A DNA stretch of 64,000 nucleotides, taken from assembly GCA_963989385.1 (NCBI GenBank), contig OZ022503.1, positions 49,908,858 through 49,972,857 of the forward strand, given 5' to 3'. Each line of letters opens with the position of its first letter. Positions within the stretch are counted from its first letter, which is position 1. Origin of the DNA: Ctena decussata (taxonomy: Eukaryota; Mollusca; Bivalvia; Lucinida; Lucinidae). Positions 10,300 through 21,169 of the stretch are shown here, one piece after another. The translations under genes and the position numbers were made by a program. Below the pieces are notes generated by a model, which made no database searches, was not told the DNA's origin, and saw only the letters and a list, made by a program, of their open reading frames with translations.

Positions 10300-12190
10300 C
10301 TGTTTTTCCAAACTTGATGCATACTCCTCCACTGACCTCATTATGCAGTCAGTCAATGAATTGTTGCCAGGATACCACGCCTTCATTAGGTTACGTAGCT
10401 CGTGGAATGATGGTCTTGCTGCGGGATCCATTTCCCAAGATCTGTCCATAACAGTTCTTATGAAAGCTGGAGTATTTTCCGAAAATTTTGGTCTTAAACA
10501 GCATGACAACACAGCGTTTAGAATTTCTTTTGGTACTAACAAAATTTCAGCATACGGTTCACATTTTGAGAAAATTTCTTGCATTACTATGGCAAAGGAA
10601 TAAACATCTGATTCATGTGTTGGTTTCCTGCGAAATTTTATGAGCTCTGGAGCAACCCAGAATAAGGCCAGAATATCATCATCATTTGTTTTATCTTTAA
10701 AATCAAAGCTGCTTAGATCAGTATTCGTTGAACAAGATTTGAACTTTGTCCGATGCCAGTCTGTTATCTTAACTTTCCATGTAACGTCCACTAAACAACA
10801 AGAACCCTTCAGATTACCATGGATAATCCCTTTCTTGTGAAGATATTCCATACCTAAGATAATATCTTTACACAGAACAACCAAACCAGGAGTGTTAAAC
10901 TTTATTGTCGGACTTCGGATAATTTCATTTATCGAGCCCCTTGTTTGACCTTTATAAATTGAGAACCAACGAATTGCTGATCTAGTCAGTCCAACAAATC
11001 TTGCAATATTCACGTGATCTATTGTATCTCTGAACCAGACCAGACTTTTCTTTGCATTATATGTGTTGGTTTTAAGTTCTGATTCACATTTAACCAAGAA
11101 AACCAGGTCCGAATCTATAACTCCTACTTTAATACTAGCTGTCTGCCACGCATATTGACCGTTGCTCGGTCTTACAAGGCTGTTAATAGGATCTAATGCT
11201 GGAGAATTTGTGTCCGAACGAAGTTTGTTAATATCTTCTTTTTCGAAATGTATATTCGAGAACCGTATAAACCATGTATCGTTAACAACATTTTTGTAAA
11301 TTATCCATCGCTGACGTCCGAACACAGCCAAACAGGCGAGCCCAAGGACACTCAGAGACGCGATAGTTATATATACAGCAATACTGTCAGACTCCTCTTC
11401 TTGCGTTTCCAAGAGCTTGATCTCCTGAAATAGCTGCCAGACATTTCTTCCACGACAAGTAATTGTCTTTAGTACAATTTTGGTTACATTGGCAGCCATC
11501 CGTGCTTCAAGGGGGACCATGTACAACTTTTCGCATTCCGACTGGGCCGCTTTAGAGTTGTAAAACCAGTCTACGTATCTAACGAACTCAGTAGCAGAAT
11601 CACAATCTGTAATCTGACTTTTTGGAACTATGAAGAACGTGTAAGCCGCAATCGGGTACGAGTAATTTCCAACGGGATTTAGTAAACTCGTTCCGTCCAA
11701 TGAGTCTATTATTGCGTTTTGAACAGTTTCGGTGTTTGCTCGGACAAAATGACCTGCAATATTTTGGATGAGAGCATATTTCGTATATGAAAGATAAATA
11801 TCTGCAACAGTCATGTACCCTATCGAGTATGGGATGGAAAGGATGAGCCCAGACATACCTCGATTCGAATAGCCATAGAAATCGATAACTGATTTATTCC
11901 ATTTAATAGGTAAGCCATCCGCGTCTAGCCCATCAGCAAACTTCCCGTACTCCTGTTTCCAATGGTGACATGAAGAGGCTAACGCGGATGTAAATGAATA
12001 GGTGGTTCCTGACTTGTCTGAGCGAGCTATAGTTATGATTTCTTCAGCCGGGAGGGTAAAGCCGGGATTCAGTGTTTGAATTACAGAGTCATTCCATAAT
12101 GTAATACTGCCGTTGTAGATACCAGTTAGAGCGCCGAGACTGAGATTCAAGTGGTCAACATCTCTCATGTTGAAAGCAATTGCCACGGCA
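10300..12190 (-). CDS. Receptor guanylate-cyclase-like gene, exon with most of PstS ectodomain, membrane helix and pseudokinase domain
   Basis: Exon of 1,891 nt: one base completing a split Gly codon, then 630 codons, ending CAG/gtcagt. It begins AVAIAFNM, continuing the PstS core strand, then LGALTGIYNGSITLWND and ARSDKSGTTYSFT. This is the PstS anion loop (Arg, Asp, Ser, Gly and Thr of the R-x-D-x-SGT box are all kept). IPYSIGYMTVADIY and YPIAAYTFFIVPK then complete the type II binding-protein lobe, followed by a short juxtamembrane part. The single helix is at about 11385-11317 (SIAVYITIASLSVLGLACLA). From about 11139 to 10390 lies the kinase homology domain of receptor cyclases: HVNIARFVGL, GMEYLHKKGIIHGNLKGSC, KVKITDW, FWVAPELI, ESDVYSFAIVMQEI, SWEMDPAARPSFHELR. 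HRD is HGN and DFG is DWH, so it is a pseudokinase. EEYASSLEKQ starts the coiled coil. No signal peptide belongs to this exon; the upstream Met-rich stretch is intron. Confidence 0.92.
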
Positions 12191-12519
12191 CTGAAAAAAA
12201 AGACAGAATTCGAGATGAAAGAGTACATTTTCAAAGGAAGCTATTCCATCATTTGTTTTCCCTTCTATGTGGAGATGACCTCTGAAAGGAAAAGATTCTC
12301 TCCTCTAAGAAATATCATTTTGGAAGAACTTTGTCTATAATGAACTTGGTGTAATTTTGGAGCTGTATTGTGTTCAGGGTCATATCTTTGTTGTCATAGT
12401 TTTTCCTTTACAAAAAAGGACCTGGATACACCCCATTCCCTTGGCCTGTTTGCCCAGTATAGATTAATATTAATTCTTTCAATAATTGTAAATGACTGAC
12501 TAACGTATCTTATCTTTTA

Positions 12520-13310
12520 ATACGCAAGGCATGCAAGGTATAAACAAACGAATTGATATTTTTGAATATCTAAAAGATAAAAACTTCCATATATATTGTT
12601 TGCAGGATACCTATTTTACACAGAATGATGAAGAAAGAATCAGAAATCAGTGGAACAAAATTGTGTTTTAGCAACTACAGTTCTAATGCAAGAGAGGTCG
12701 CAATACCTTTTGGGAAGAATTTGGAATTTAAGATACATGTACATGAAAAAATAACTGATAATAATGGAAACTTTTTGATTCTTGATATTACCATATTAAA
12801 CCAAAGACTTATCGTACACTGATAAATTTATATGGTCCAAATAATGACATCCCAAACTTTTTCCAGACCATTTCAGATTACATTGACAAGATAAATAACT
12901 CATATTTCATAATATGTGGAGATTACAATTGTGTGCTTGACCCTCATTTAGACTGTTGTAACTATAAATTTGTAAATATCCCAAAAATAGCAATAAGATC
13001 ATAGAAATGATAAATAATAAAAACATGATTGATCCTTTTAGAGAAAACTACCCTTCACTTAAAAAGTATACATGGAGAAAGAAAAATCCACTAAAACAAG
13101 TAAGATTAGACTATTTTTTAATTTCTGAAAACATAATACCATTTGTTAGAAAGTCTTCAATTGAAACAGGCTATAGATCAGACCACTCAATAGTTACCTT
13201 AGAATTAAATATTATGGACAGTACACATGGTAAATCATACTGGAAACATAATAATTCACTACTGACTGATCATGAATATTTAAAAGTAACAGATCTGACA
13301 CCTCTAAACT
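12520..13310 (+). pseudogene. L1-type LINE endonuclease fragment
   Basis: Read across several frames this gives an exonuclease-endonuclease-phosphatase domain: KRIDIFEYLKDKNFHIYCLQ with DTYF, FLILDITI, INLYGPNND, FIICGDYNCVLDP, VRLDYFLISENI and RSDHSIVTLEL. The order (Q-D/E-T, GDYN, LDYF, SDHS) is that of apurinic endonucleases of L1-like LINEs. It is truncated at both ends, without reverse transcriptase, and opposite in orientation to the host gene. Confidence 0.8.
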
Positions 13311-13854
13311 GGTCCAGGCTGGCATCTATTATGGAAGCGCTAAGCAGCCTCTAAAATGATTCCGATAACTACGCACAGTAATGCCTTCTATGAATAAATT
13401 GTAACTGTTATGGATAATGTGAGCATAGCGAAGCATCAGATCAGCCCGGAGATCAAAGTAGTTCGGTTTACCTCCCTCACACGCCAACGTGTACGACAAA
13501 ACATTTGACAATGTAGGTTATGCAGACCACAACTAGCATCCAAGTTAGTCCTTATGAACGAATGGAAACAAAAAAAAGGTATCAGTATTTCTCTGACAAC
13601 CAGCAATAATGAATTGGCATTTAACTGCTTTGGGTTAATTCGTCTTGAAAATAAAGTCAATGTATTTTTATATTATCTTCCCGGTCCCAAGCTATACATT
13701 AAACTCGACCCCACCGCCTCCGCCCCTCCTCACACCCCACTTGCAGAAGCATTCTCGTCACTGAACTTGTAAAAGTATCAAACGTTAAAACTTTCTCTAG
13801 GCGGCCATTTTTAAATAGTAGGCGCAATACTAAATTATCCTAGGTGTTTGTATA

Positions 13855-14150
13855 GGTCAGTTACAGTACCTGTTCCACTGTCTATAACCCTACTGTCTAT
13901 CACTGCGGTACTCTGCGGTCACTTATATGCCGTTTACGAATCCCTAAGGTAATCTTATGTCACCTATAGGTCAGTTGTCTATCTCTGAGGTACTCTGCTG
14001 TCACCTACAGGCCAAATGCGCATCCGTGCCGTCTGTAGTAGGCCCGATGTTCACCCCTAAGGTACTCCAATGCCACATATAGGGCAGTTTCTCTCCTAAA
14101 AGTACACTTATGTCACCTATAAGCCATATGTCTATCCCTAGGGTAATGTA
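13855..14150. repeat. Degenerate ~40-45-bp minisatellite
   Basis: Repeats of the theme tctatccctaaggtac ... tgtcacctataggcc recur about seven times with drift. Open frames across it reflect the repeat only. Confidence 0.75.
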
Positions 14151-14885
14151 CTGTCGGGTTGGGTTTACAGAGGGTGTCGTATAATTATTCAGTTTTCGCT
14201 TGTCTCCGCCGGCTAACATCGATTCAATGCAGAAATGGATGCGCAAGCGCATGAGGCACGGACACACGGAGTTGTCTCGATAACTCCTTGAATTTCAATT
14301 TTCAATGTACGAACACAGGTGTTCGATATTAAAAATAAATCGCATATGCGTAGGAAGAGGGGCGAGAGGGGCGAGAGTTAAACTAGCTTCCCCTCTCTTC
14401 CACTCACACACACACGCATGCACGCATGCGCGCGCAAAAATGTTTGTGAAAATGGTTTGATATGAACGGACACTTTTAAGCCGTGAGAACTATAATCTTA
14501 AAGAGTTTCTTCAAGAGCAGAGAATACATCCAAAAGAAGGAACATGGGCCATACAGTTTTTAGAACAAAACCTACTAGCTTTGTATGCATTTACGTTTAG
14601 CGCTCAGGGTTATTTTAGAGTCGGCTAAGCGCACCATAATAGATGCCAGTCGGTGACCAATTTAGAGGCTGATCTGGACCAAAATAGATAGATGATGTAC
14701 GTATACGTGCTGCATAAAATGAGTCGACAAGCAACGTAAATGATGACACTTGCAGACTGCTGATTGGTAAAATCTGATAAATTCCCTTTATCATTACATC
14801 TGACAGAAATATGAAAATAGTTCAGGTTGGTCAGAGATGAATAACAAGAGAGTGTCAAATAATGTATGCGTTAAGAGCAGTGACG

Positions 14886-15105
14886 ACACAGGTGAGTGAG
14901 TGAACTCGGGTTTAACGTCCCACCAACAACTAGGTCATACGAAGAGGGGACCTCGGTTTAAAGTCTCATCCGAAAGACCGGAGAAGCGGTGTGTGAGTGT
15001 GTGTTGGGGGGGGGGGGGGAGGGGGCGGGGGGATCTTGCGACTCCTGGATTGAGAGGCTAGCGTGTTCTCCACTACTACACTACCGCCTACCACCGCTCC
15101 CTAGT
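14886..15105 (-). repeat. SINE-like repeat with (TGAG)n tail and poly-G tract
   Basis: Shares aactcgggtttaacgtccca, ggtcata and accggagaagcgg in inverse orientation with the repeat at 54310-54450, and the general layout with 40648-40875. A run of 13 G lies near 15006-15019. Confidence 0.65.
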
Positions 15106-15661
15106 GAAAATGGGGTAGAGCTTTAAACTGAAGCGTATTTTAGAGAATTGATATTTAGACCTTAGATCTGTATGGTTACTCGCCAGTATGTATAACAGTT
15201 ATGTAGGGCTGGGCGATTACAATAAACACGATACCAAAGTATATGAAGATTACCTGATTTACCCGTAATATTTTACTGAATTCTAAACGCCAGATAGGTA
15301 TATGTATGTTTTGCAAAGGGGTAAAACCATTACATGTTAGAGGACAATGTTTTAGTGTTGGCGAACTGTTAATAGCTTTAACACACTGCCTGTGTGCGTA
15401 AATAGATGTAAACTTTTATAACTGTTCAAAGCGCAAAAAAACATAAGTAAATAAAGAGATAAATAAAACGACTTTTAATAGTGAAATAATGAGTCGCCTC
15501 CTCTAGATCTATATTATTCGTTCTTTTGCTTTTGAATTCTCAACATGATATGGTTATGTGAAACAGTCTTTCTAATTTTTTCAGACGTGATTTTTGTCGT
15601 CTGTATTTTTATTTATTTATTTTTTACTTTAAGGATTAAAGACAGGTTTGTGGATACCTAC

Positions 15662-15850
15662 CCAGCCATTACTGGAAATGCTGTCAAATCCGGATACTCG
15701 AGTTGTTCTTCAGCACTAAGAGAAATGTCAGATCCGGCGTAGGTAATTGCGGGATTCGAACTTTGTTTCCCTTTAATCTGTAGTTTTCCAGCGCCACTTC
15801 CAACGCTGTTGTAGGTCATATTCATGGTCACATGCTCTGCTCTGTATTGC
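15662..15850 (-). CDS. Receptor guanylate-cyclase-like gene, exon with N-terminal part of PstS domain
   Basis: Exon of 189 nt: the last base of a split codon, 62 codons, and two bases of the next. It follows acceptor tttttttcag and ends with donor GG/gtaggt. It encodes QYRAEHVTMNMTYNSVGSGAG, then ITYAGSDISLSAEEQ and YPDLTAFPVMAG. In PstS proteins SVGSGAG corresponds to the anion-binding Ser loop (Ser38 of the E. coli protein) and AGSD to the Asp that accepts the phosphate proton (Asp56). Both are kept. The start of the domain (the loop with Thr10/Phe11), the signal peptide and the initiator Met must be on one or more exons at higher coordinates. I could not locate them, and a short exon in repeat-rich DNA is easily missed by eye. 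Confidence 0.88.
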
Positions 15851-17280
15851 CTGAAAAAAATGCAGATACATGATATCTCTGACGGCACTGACGCTTGTGC
15901 TTGCACTAGTTCAGTGCTTATGGATGATACTCCCGCTTGTATCTCCCTCATTATGTGGCACACAGCGTTGCAACATCGTATCGACATCGATGCAACCTCA
16001 TACCTCAGACTATACAATATGATAATCTTTTGGGGAAATGCCGGGAAATGTATTTGGCAGGTACAAATGTAAGTAGAATACTTTAAAGGTCCTACAAATA
16101 AAGTTTGGGTTTTTAAAACTTTCAGAAAAATAAGTAAAACCATTATAAATGCATACACAGTTATCATTTCAAACAAATGATTGACTGAAATACTCAGAAT
16201 ATAACTTCAAAAGAAAACAGAAGTCGGACATTTAGAGAAATCTGTGTCAGACACGTTATGAATCTATATTAGAGTCAGCTAGCTGTAACTGTAAAAATCG
16301 TTTAATATTACCAAAAAGTTGAACCTCATTCTGATCATTTTTAATGAATTTTACCCTTTGATGAACACTGATATCGATTTTCACCCTGTAGAACAATTAA
16401 GAGTTGTCGAACATTTAGGAACCTTTGGGGTATCCCTAAATGTCCGACATTTTTTCAAATTTAGATTTTGGGTATTTTTCACCAGTTGTATTTTTGAAAT
16501 ATTGATTTGCTGTAAAAAATGAGTTCTTTCACTTTTCGGGCACTTTTGGAAAAAAACTTAAAATTCGTCGGACACCTAGGTATCTTACATACGCCGATGT
16601 TGTTCCTACTAGTATATTGTGGCACGGAAGGTTACGGTATGATTTTGTGGTTTTAGAACTTTTGGGGGAAATTTTCAAAGGTAATGCATAGGTTATTAAA
16701 AAGCAAATAATTAATCATGCAAGTCAGGCCATACAACATATTTGCCTGTTTTTCGTTATTAAACCTACTACTTGTAGCGAGCAATAACTTTATTCTTTGT
16801 AACAAAGAGAGCACTCGCCTGTGCCTTTGAAACTTACCCTTTAGAAAACCGGTATGGCTTATTTTTTAAGTAGGACGATTTGCTCTAGCTTCTAATGGCA
16901 CTGAGACCTGACTTTTTTTTTATAATATATGCCTTATTAATGAAGATCGGATAATGCTGCATTAATCATATTAAACACCCCGGGGATGTTGCACTTTAAG
17001 AAAGCGGGGTGGAAGAGGGTGGGGAGGGTGCGTTTGTTAGAGTCTTAAGATAAACAAATTAGCCCCTGCCAAAAATATTCCTTATAAACTGTATTTAGGT
17101 GTATTTTTCTCCTTTAGGAGCAAATTCTTTCCTTGAACACTGAGCCTCACTTGGAAGTTCCAGAAAAGAAAACTGGTGGAAAACACGCACGTTGGCAAGT
17201 CAATAACATTTTTTAAGAAGAGACAGGAGGAGCTAAAAGAAGCAGGTGCGTTCAATAAGATAAAAACGCTATGTACCAGT
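15851..17280. other. Non-coding stretch with a foldback
   Basis: Upstream intron or 5' region of the receptor gene. An imperfect inverted pair gtcggacatttag (about 16222) and ctaaatgtccgac (about 16435) suggests a foldback of about 230 bp. No exon, promoter or gene was recognised. Confidence 0.5.
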
Positions 17281-17281
17281 G

Positions 17282-18460
17282 AAAATAAGTCAAGTTGTAT
17301 TGGTTAGTTGAGTAAGGTCAGATTATATTGGTTAGTAAAGTAAGATCAGATTATTATAGCCATTGAAGCAAGGTCAGATTATATTGGACAGTGAAGTATT
17401 ATCAGATTATTATAGCCATTGAAGTAAGGTCAGATTATATTTGTTAGTTAAGTAAGATCAAATTATAATAGCCATTGAAGTAAGGTCAGATTATATTGGT
17501 CAGTGAAGTAAGATCAGATTACTATAGCCATTGAAGTAAGGTCAGATTATATTGTTTATTGAAGTAAGATCAGATTATTATAGCCTTTGAAGTAAGGTCA
17601 GATTATAAGTAAAGTAAGATCAGATTATAATAGCCATTAAAGTAAGATCAGATTATATTGGTTAGTAAAGTAAGATCAGATTATTAGAGCCATTGAAGTA
17701 AGGTCAGATTATATTGGTTTGTTTAGTAAGACCAGATTATAATAGCTATTGAAGTAAGCTCCGACTATATTGGTTAGTAAAGTAAGATCAGATTATTATA
17801 GCCATTGACGTAAGGTCATATCATATTGGTTAGTAAAGTAAGATCAGATTATTATAGCCATTGAAGTAAGGTCAGATTATATAGTTATTAGAGTAAGGTC
17901 AGATTATTATTGCCATTGAAGTAAGGTCAGATTATATAGTTAGTAAAGTAAGATAAGAAAACATTGGTCAAATCAATGAAGTCAGGTAGCATAAGTCACG
18001 TAAGTACGCTCAGATTGTATTTCTCAGTGAGTAGGGACATTATTTTAGTCAATGACGGCGCGCATTCATCCTGAACGTAATCCTCGCGAGGGGGTGCTGC
18101 AGTACAACTAGATTGATAGACAGATAGATATATAGATAGATAGACAGACAGATAGACAGATAGATAGATAGATAGATAGATAGATCGATCGTTCGATTGA
18201 AAGCTAGACAGATAGATAGATAGATAGATAGATTATATTGGTCAGTAAAGTATAACACAAAAGGTCAGTGAAGTAGGATGTAATAATATTTGCCTGTAAA
18301 CTAAGGAAAGTAAACAAAGGAAAGATTTCATTGGTCAATAAAGGGGGTTCAGATACTATTAGTGAAGTAAGGTCCAATTATATTGTTCAGTGAAGTCGGG
18401 TCAGATTATATTGGTCAGTGAAGTAAGGTCAGACTAAACATTAACCTTGTTAATGAAAAA
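17282..18460. repeat. 28/56-bp minisatellite array, left part
   Basis: Imperfect tandem copies of a ~28-bp unit with core aagtaaggtcagattatatt. For much of 17300-17950 two unit types alternate (ggttagtaaagtaagatcag and tagccattgaagtaaggtca), giving a ~56-bp higher-order repeat. The array resumes at 22800-24210 on the other side of a LINE. Confidence 0.92.
18112..18232. repeat. (GATA)n/(GACA)n microsatellite
   Basis: Runs of gata and gaca inside the minisatellite. Confidence 0.95.
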
Positions 18461-18531
18461 TAAGTCGCAATAAGCTTGTCTTATCGTTTTGAAAGACTTT
18501 TAGTGCCACAATTTTCTAGAAACGTTCACGG

Positions 18532-19424
18532 ATGGCGACGATTAACGCGGATTGTCAGGATGAAGGGAGCGGAGAACTTGGAGGCCATTTGCAATTCTCG
18601 CAAAATTTTGAAGATGACGAAGGGAATAGCAGTGAAGGAAATGTGAAACTCGGTAGCAAAGTTGGTAACAAAGGGACAAGAAAAGCTACTCTTAGAAGTA
18701 GTTCTAGTGATTCAAACTTAGAAAAATCTAAAAATAAACATTCAGGTGCACTTGGGAAAAATGATGAGCAAGGCTGGCTTTGTGATGGCTGTAACAACAA
18801 ATTTAAAGACCCAAATGATATGCTCCTCACATGTGAATACTGTGGGCATCATAGATGTACTGGTTGTGTTGTTTGAAAATAAGCAAAGCTGTATATAAGG
18901 CCATAAGTGGTCGGGTTGCTTTACCATTGTTTTGTGGAAATTGCATTACTAAGTCTCTGGAGAGTGTTAAAAGTACAAAAACTATTGAAGATAGGTGCAA
19001 TGAATTTGTCTCTGAGTTTCAGCAGAAAGTTGAAGAAAGAATGGCCAGTATTGAGAATGAAGTACGCGGCGTTAAATTTTTGTTGACATCCATGAAAACT
19101 GATATCGTGGAAGAAGTGAAGAAGGCTGTAGCGAGCACCCCGTCAGCTGTGCCAAGTTTTAGTGATGTGGTAGGGGCCCAGCAAGGTAAGAATGTTCCAG
19201 TCAGCACTGACTCCATTGTCAAACAAGCAACATCAGAAATGCAATTTAGATTTGATAGGAGAAATACCATAGCATTTTATAATGTAAAAGAATGTGAAAG
19301 AAATTTAAAGACTGAGCATATTCAACATGACATGGACATTATATATGATCTGTGTGCAGAAATTGATGTTTGTATTGAAAGAGATGACATTAAATTTGTG
19401 AAAAGGGTCGGTCAAAAAATATAG
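18532..19424 (+). pseudogene. LINE ORF1 with zinc finger and coiled coil
   Basis: The first frame (18532-18876) has an acidic, Ser-rich start and a PHD-like finger, WLCDGCNNKF ... LLTCEYCGHHRCTGC. After a frameshift near 18860 it continues in the frame 18855-19424, with FCGNCITKS completing the Cys pairs, a coiled coil (EFQQKVEERMASIENEVRGV) and an RRM-like stretch (RRNTIAFYNVKE, DDIKFVKRVG). Zinc-finger/RRM ORF1 proteins are usual in CR1-group LINEs and bind element RNA. Confidence 0.7.
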
Positions 19425-19779
19425 AAAGAACTGTAAACGGTGAGAAGATGGTGGTCCCACGTATATTGATTGCAAGTTGTTCAGAAGAGGCGAAGACTAA
19501 AATCATGAAACATGCCTATAAACTTAGTGAGTCTAGTACAGATTTTTTTCAGGAAAATTGGTATCAGGCATGATATGACAAGGGAGGAACGTGCTAAAGA
19601 AACAGAATTGAAACAAGAAGCTAAAAGAAAACAAGAGGATGATGCGACAGGGAATTTCGTGTATCTGGTGCGACGGCTGCCTTGGGAGAGAAAGGTGGTA
19701 AGGATAAGAAAGCAGCAAGGCGCAGTAGGAGAGGAGATGGATGCAGGTTAGACAGTAGAACCCAGAAACCTGTAAATAG

Positions 19780-20545
19780 TAATGTAAATACGTTAAAGTT
19801 TGATAAATTTTCGGTTCTTTTTTCAAATGTAGATAGGTTCAGTATTGACAAACTTTCTGAAATTAGAGCGAGGATATCGCTTATGCAGGAGAGACCTTTA
19901 TTATTAGCATTTTCTGAGGTTAATCCAAAACATTTTAGATTTGAGCGAGAACTTTCTGAATATGCTATCGATGGCTATGAGATTGTACCACTTAACTTGA
20001 GTAAATCAGATACAGGCAGGGGAATGTTGGTATATATATTAAACACACTGAAGTACACTGTAGTGGATCTCGATTGTAACTTTGAGGAATATATATCAGT
20101 TGAAGTAACTTTAAATAAGGCGGATAAACTATTGTTTACTCTTATATATAGAAGTCCGAATTCATGTATTGAAAATAATTATAAACTTAATAGTCTATTA
20201 AAGAGTATAATGGATAAAAAAATATGCACGTACACTTTTTGTGGGAGATTTTAACTGTCCAGGAGTTGACTGGGACTTTTGTTCAACTGATAAAGGGCCA
20301 GGTGATGCAGAATTTGACTTTATAGAGGCAGTGAGAGATTGTTATTTGTATCAGCATGTCGCCGAAGCTACGAGGGGTCATAGTGTATGTAATCCTTCCT
20401 TGATTGACTTAATCCTTAGTAATGAACAAGACATGGTGTCGGATGTACTTTTAGATTCTCCTCTAGGTAAAAGTGATCATGCTGTTTTGACTTTTACATT
20501 TAATGCCTATTTAGATGGATCAGATAGAGAGAAAATAATATATAT
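19780..20545 (+). pseudogene. LINE endonuclease domain
   Basis: FSVLFSNVDRFSIDKLSEI, LLLAFSEVNPKHF, GRGMLVYI, LLFTLIYRSPNS, then after a frameshift near 20250 GDFNCPGVDWD, SLIDLILSN and GKSDHAVLTF. This is the order of the apurinic-type endonuclease that nicks target DNA, with GDFN, the LIDLIL strand and the SDH motif visible. A (TA)n run at 20538-20552 closes the frame. Confidence 0.82.
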
Positions 20546-21169
20546 ATATATATGATAAGGCTGATTACATGAAAATGGGTGAAATGTTGACAGTTGATTG
20601 GGATTCTGTTTTGGAAAACAGTTCAGTTGATACGCAGTGGCAGTGATTGCATAGTACACTTGTAGCAGCGGTTGATGAGTGTGTTCCAAAATTATCGGTA
20701 AAACAGTCACAAAATAGGAAAGTTAATAGAGGTGATAGAAAGCTTAGGTCAATAGTGAAGAAGAAACAACGTTTATGGAATAGATATATTAATAACGGAG
20801 GTGAAAATGCAAAACTTGAGTATAACAGGGTGAGAAACCAGGTTCGGACATTAACAAGAAAATAGAATAGGAATCACGAAAAACATATTGTTCAAAAAGT
20901 GAAAAGCAATCCAAAGTGTTTTGGAACTAATTACAAAAGAAGACTAAGACTAAAACATCTATACCGGAAATATACACAGATGATAAAAAAGGAACATGAC
21001 TAAATCAGATGGAGAGAAGGCCAAAGTTTTGACTGATTTCTTTAGTTCTGTTTTTACTTTAGACAGTGATACTGTTCACCCGGACGTAGAACCAGTTAAA
21101 GATAAACCTGAATTAGACGAAATTTCAATAACGAGAGATATAGTGAAAAAAAAGGTTAGATAACTTAAA

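Larger units (their letters stand above)
12191..15661 (-). other. Intron inside the PstS-like domain
   Basis: 3,471 bp with donor GG/gtaggt at 15662/15661 and acceptor ttttcag/T at 12191/12190. Splicing rebuilds a Gly codon and reads PVMAGAVAIAFNM, the continuous core strand of PstS proteins. That is strong evidence that both junctions are right. It contains an inverted L1-type endonuclease fragment, a minisatellite and a SINE-like repeat, with AT-rich unassigned sequence between. Confidence 0.85.

Noticed and set aside
12191..12234. Met start and hydrophobic stretch before AVAIAFNM as a signal peptide
   Set aside because: It is the polypyrimidine tract and acceptor of an intron. The upstream exon supplies the PstS residues in phase.
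15851..16176. Hydrophobic open frame before QYRAEHV as the receptor N-terminus
   Set aside because: A strong acceptor (tttttttcag) precedes QYRAEHV and the upstream text has no PstS similarity; it is probably intron.
18049..18258. 69-codon frame of Leu/Ser/Ile/Tyr repeats
   Set aside because: Translation of a GATA microsatellite.
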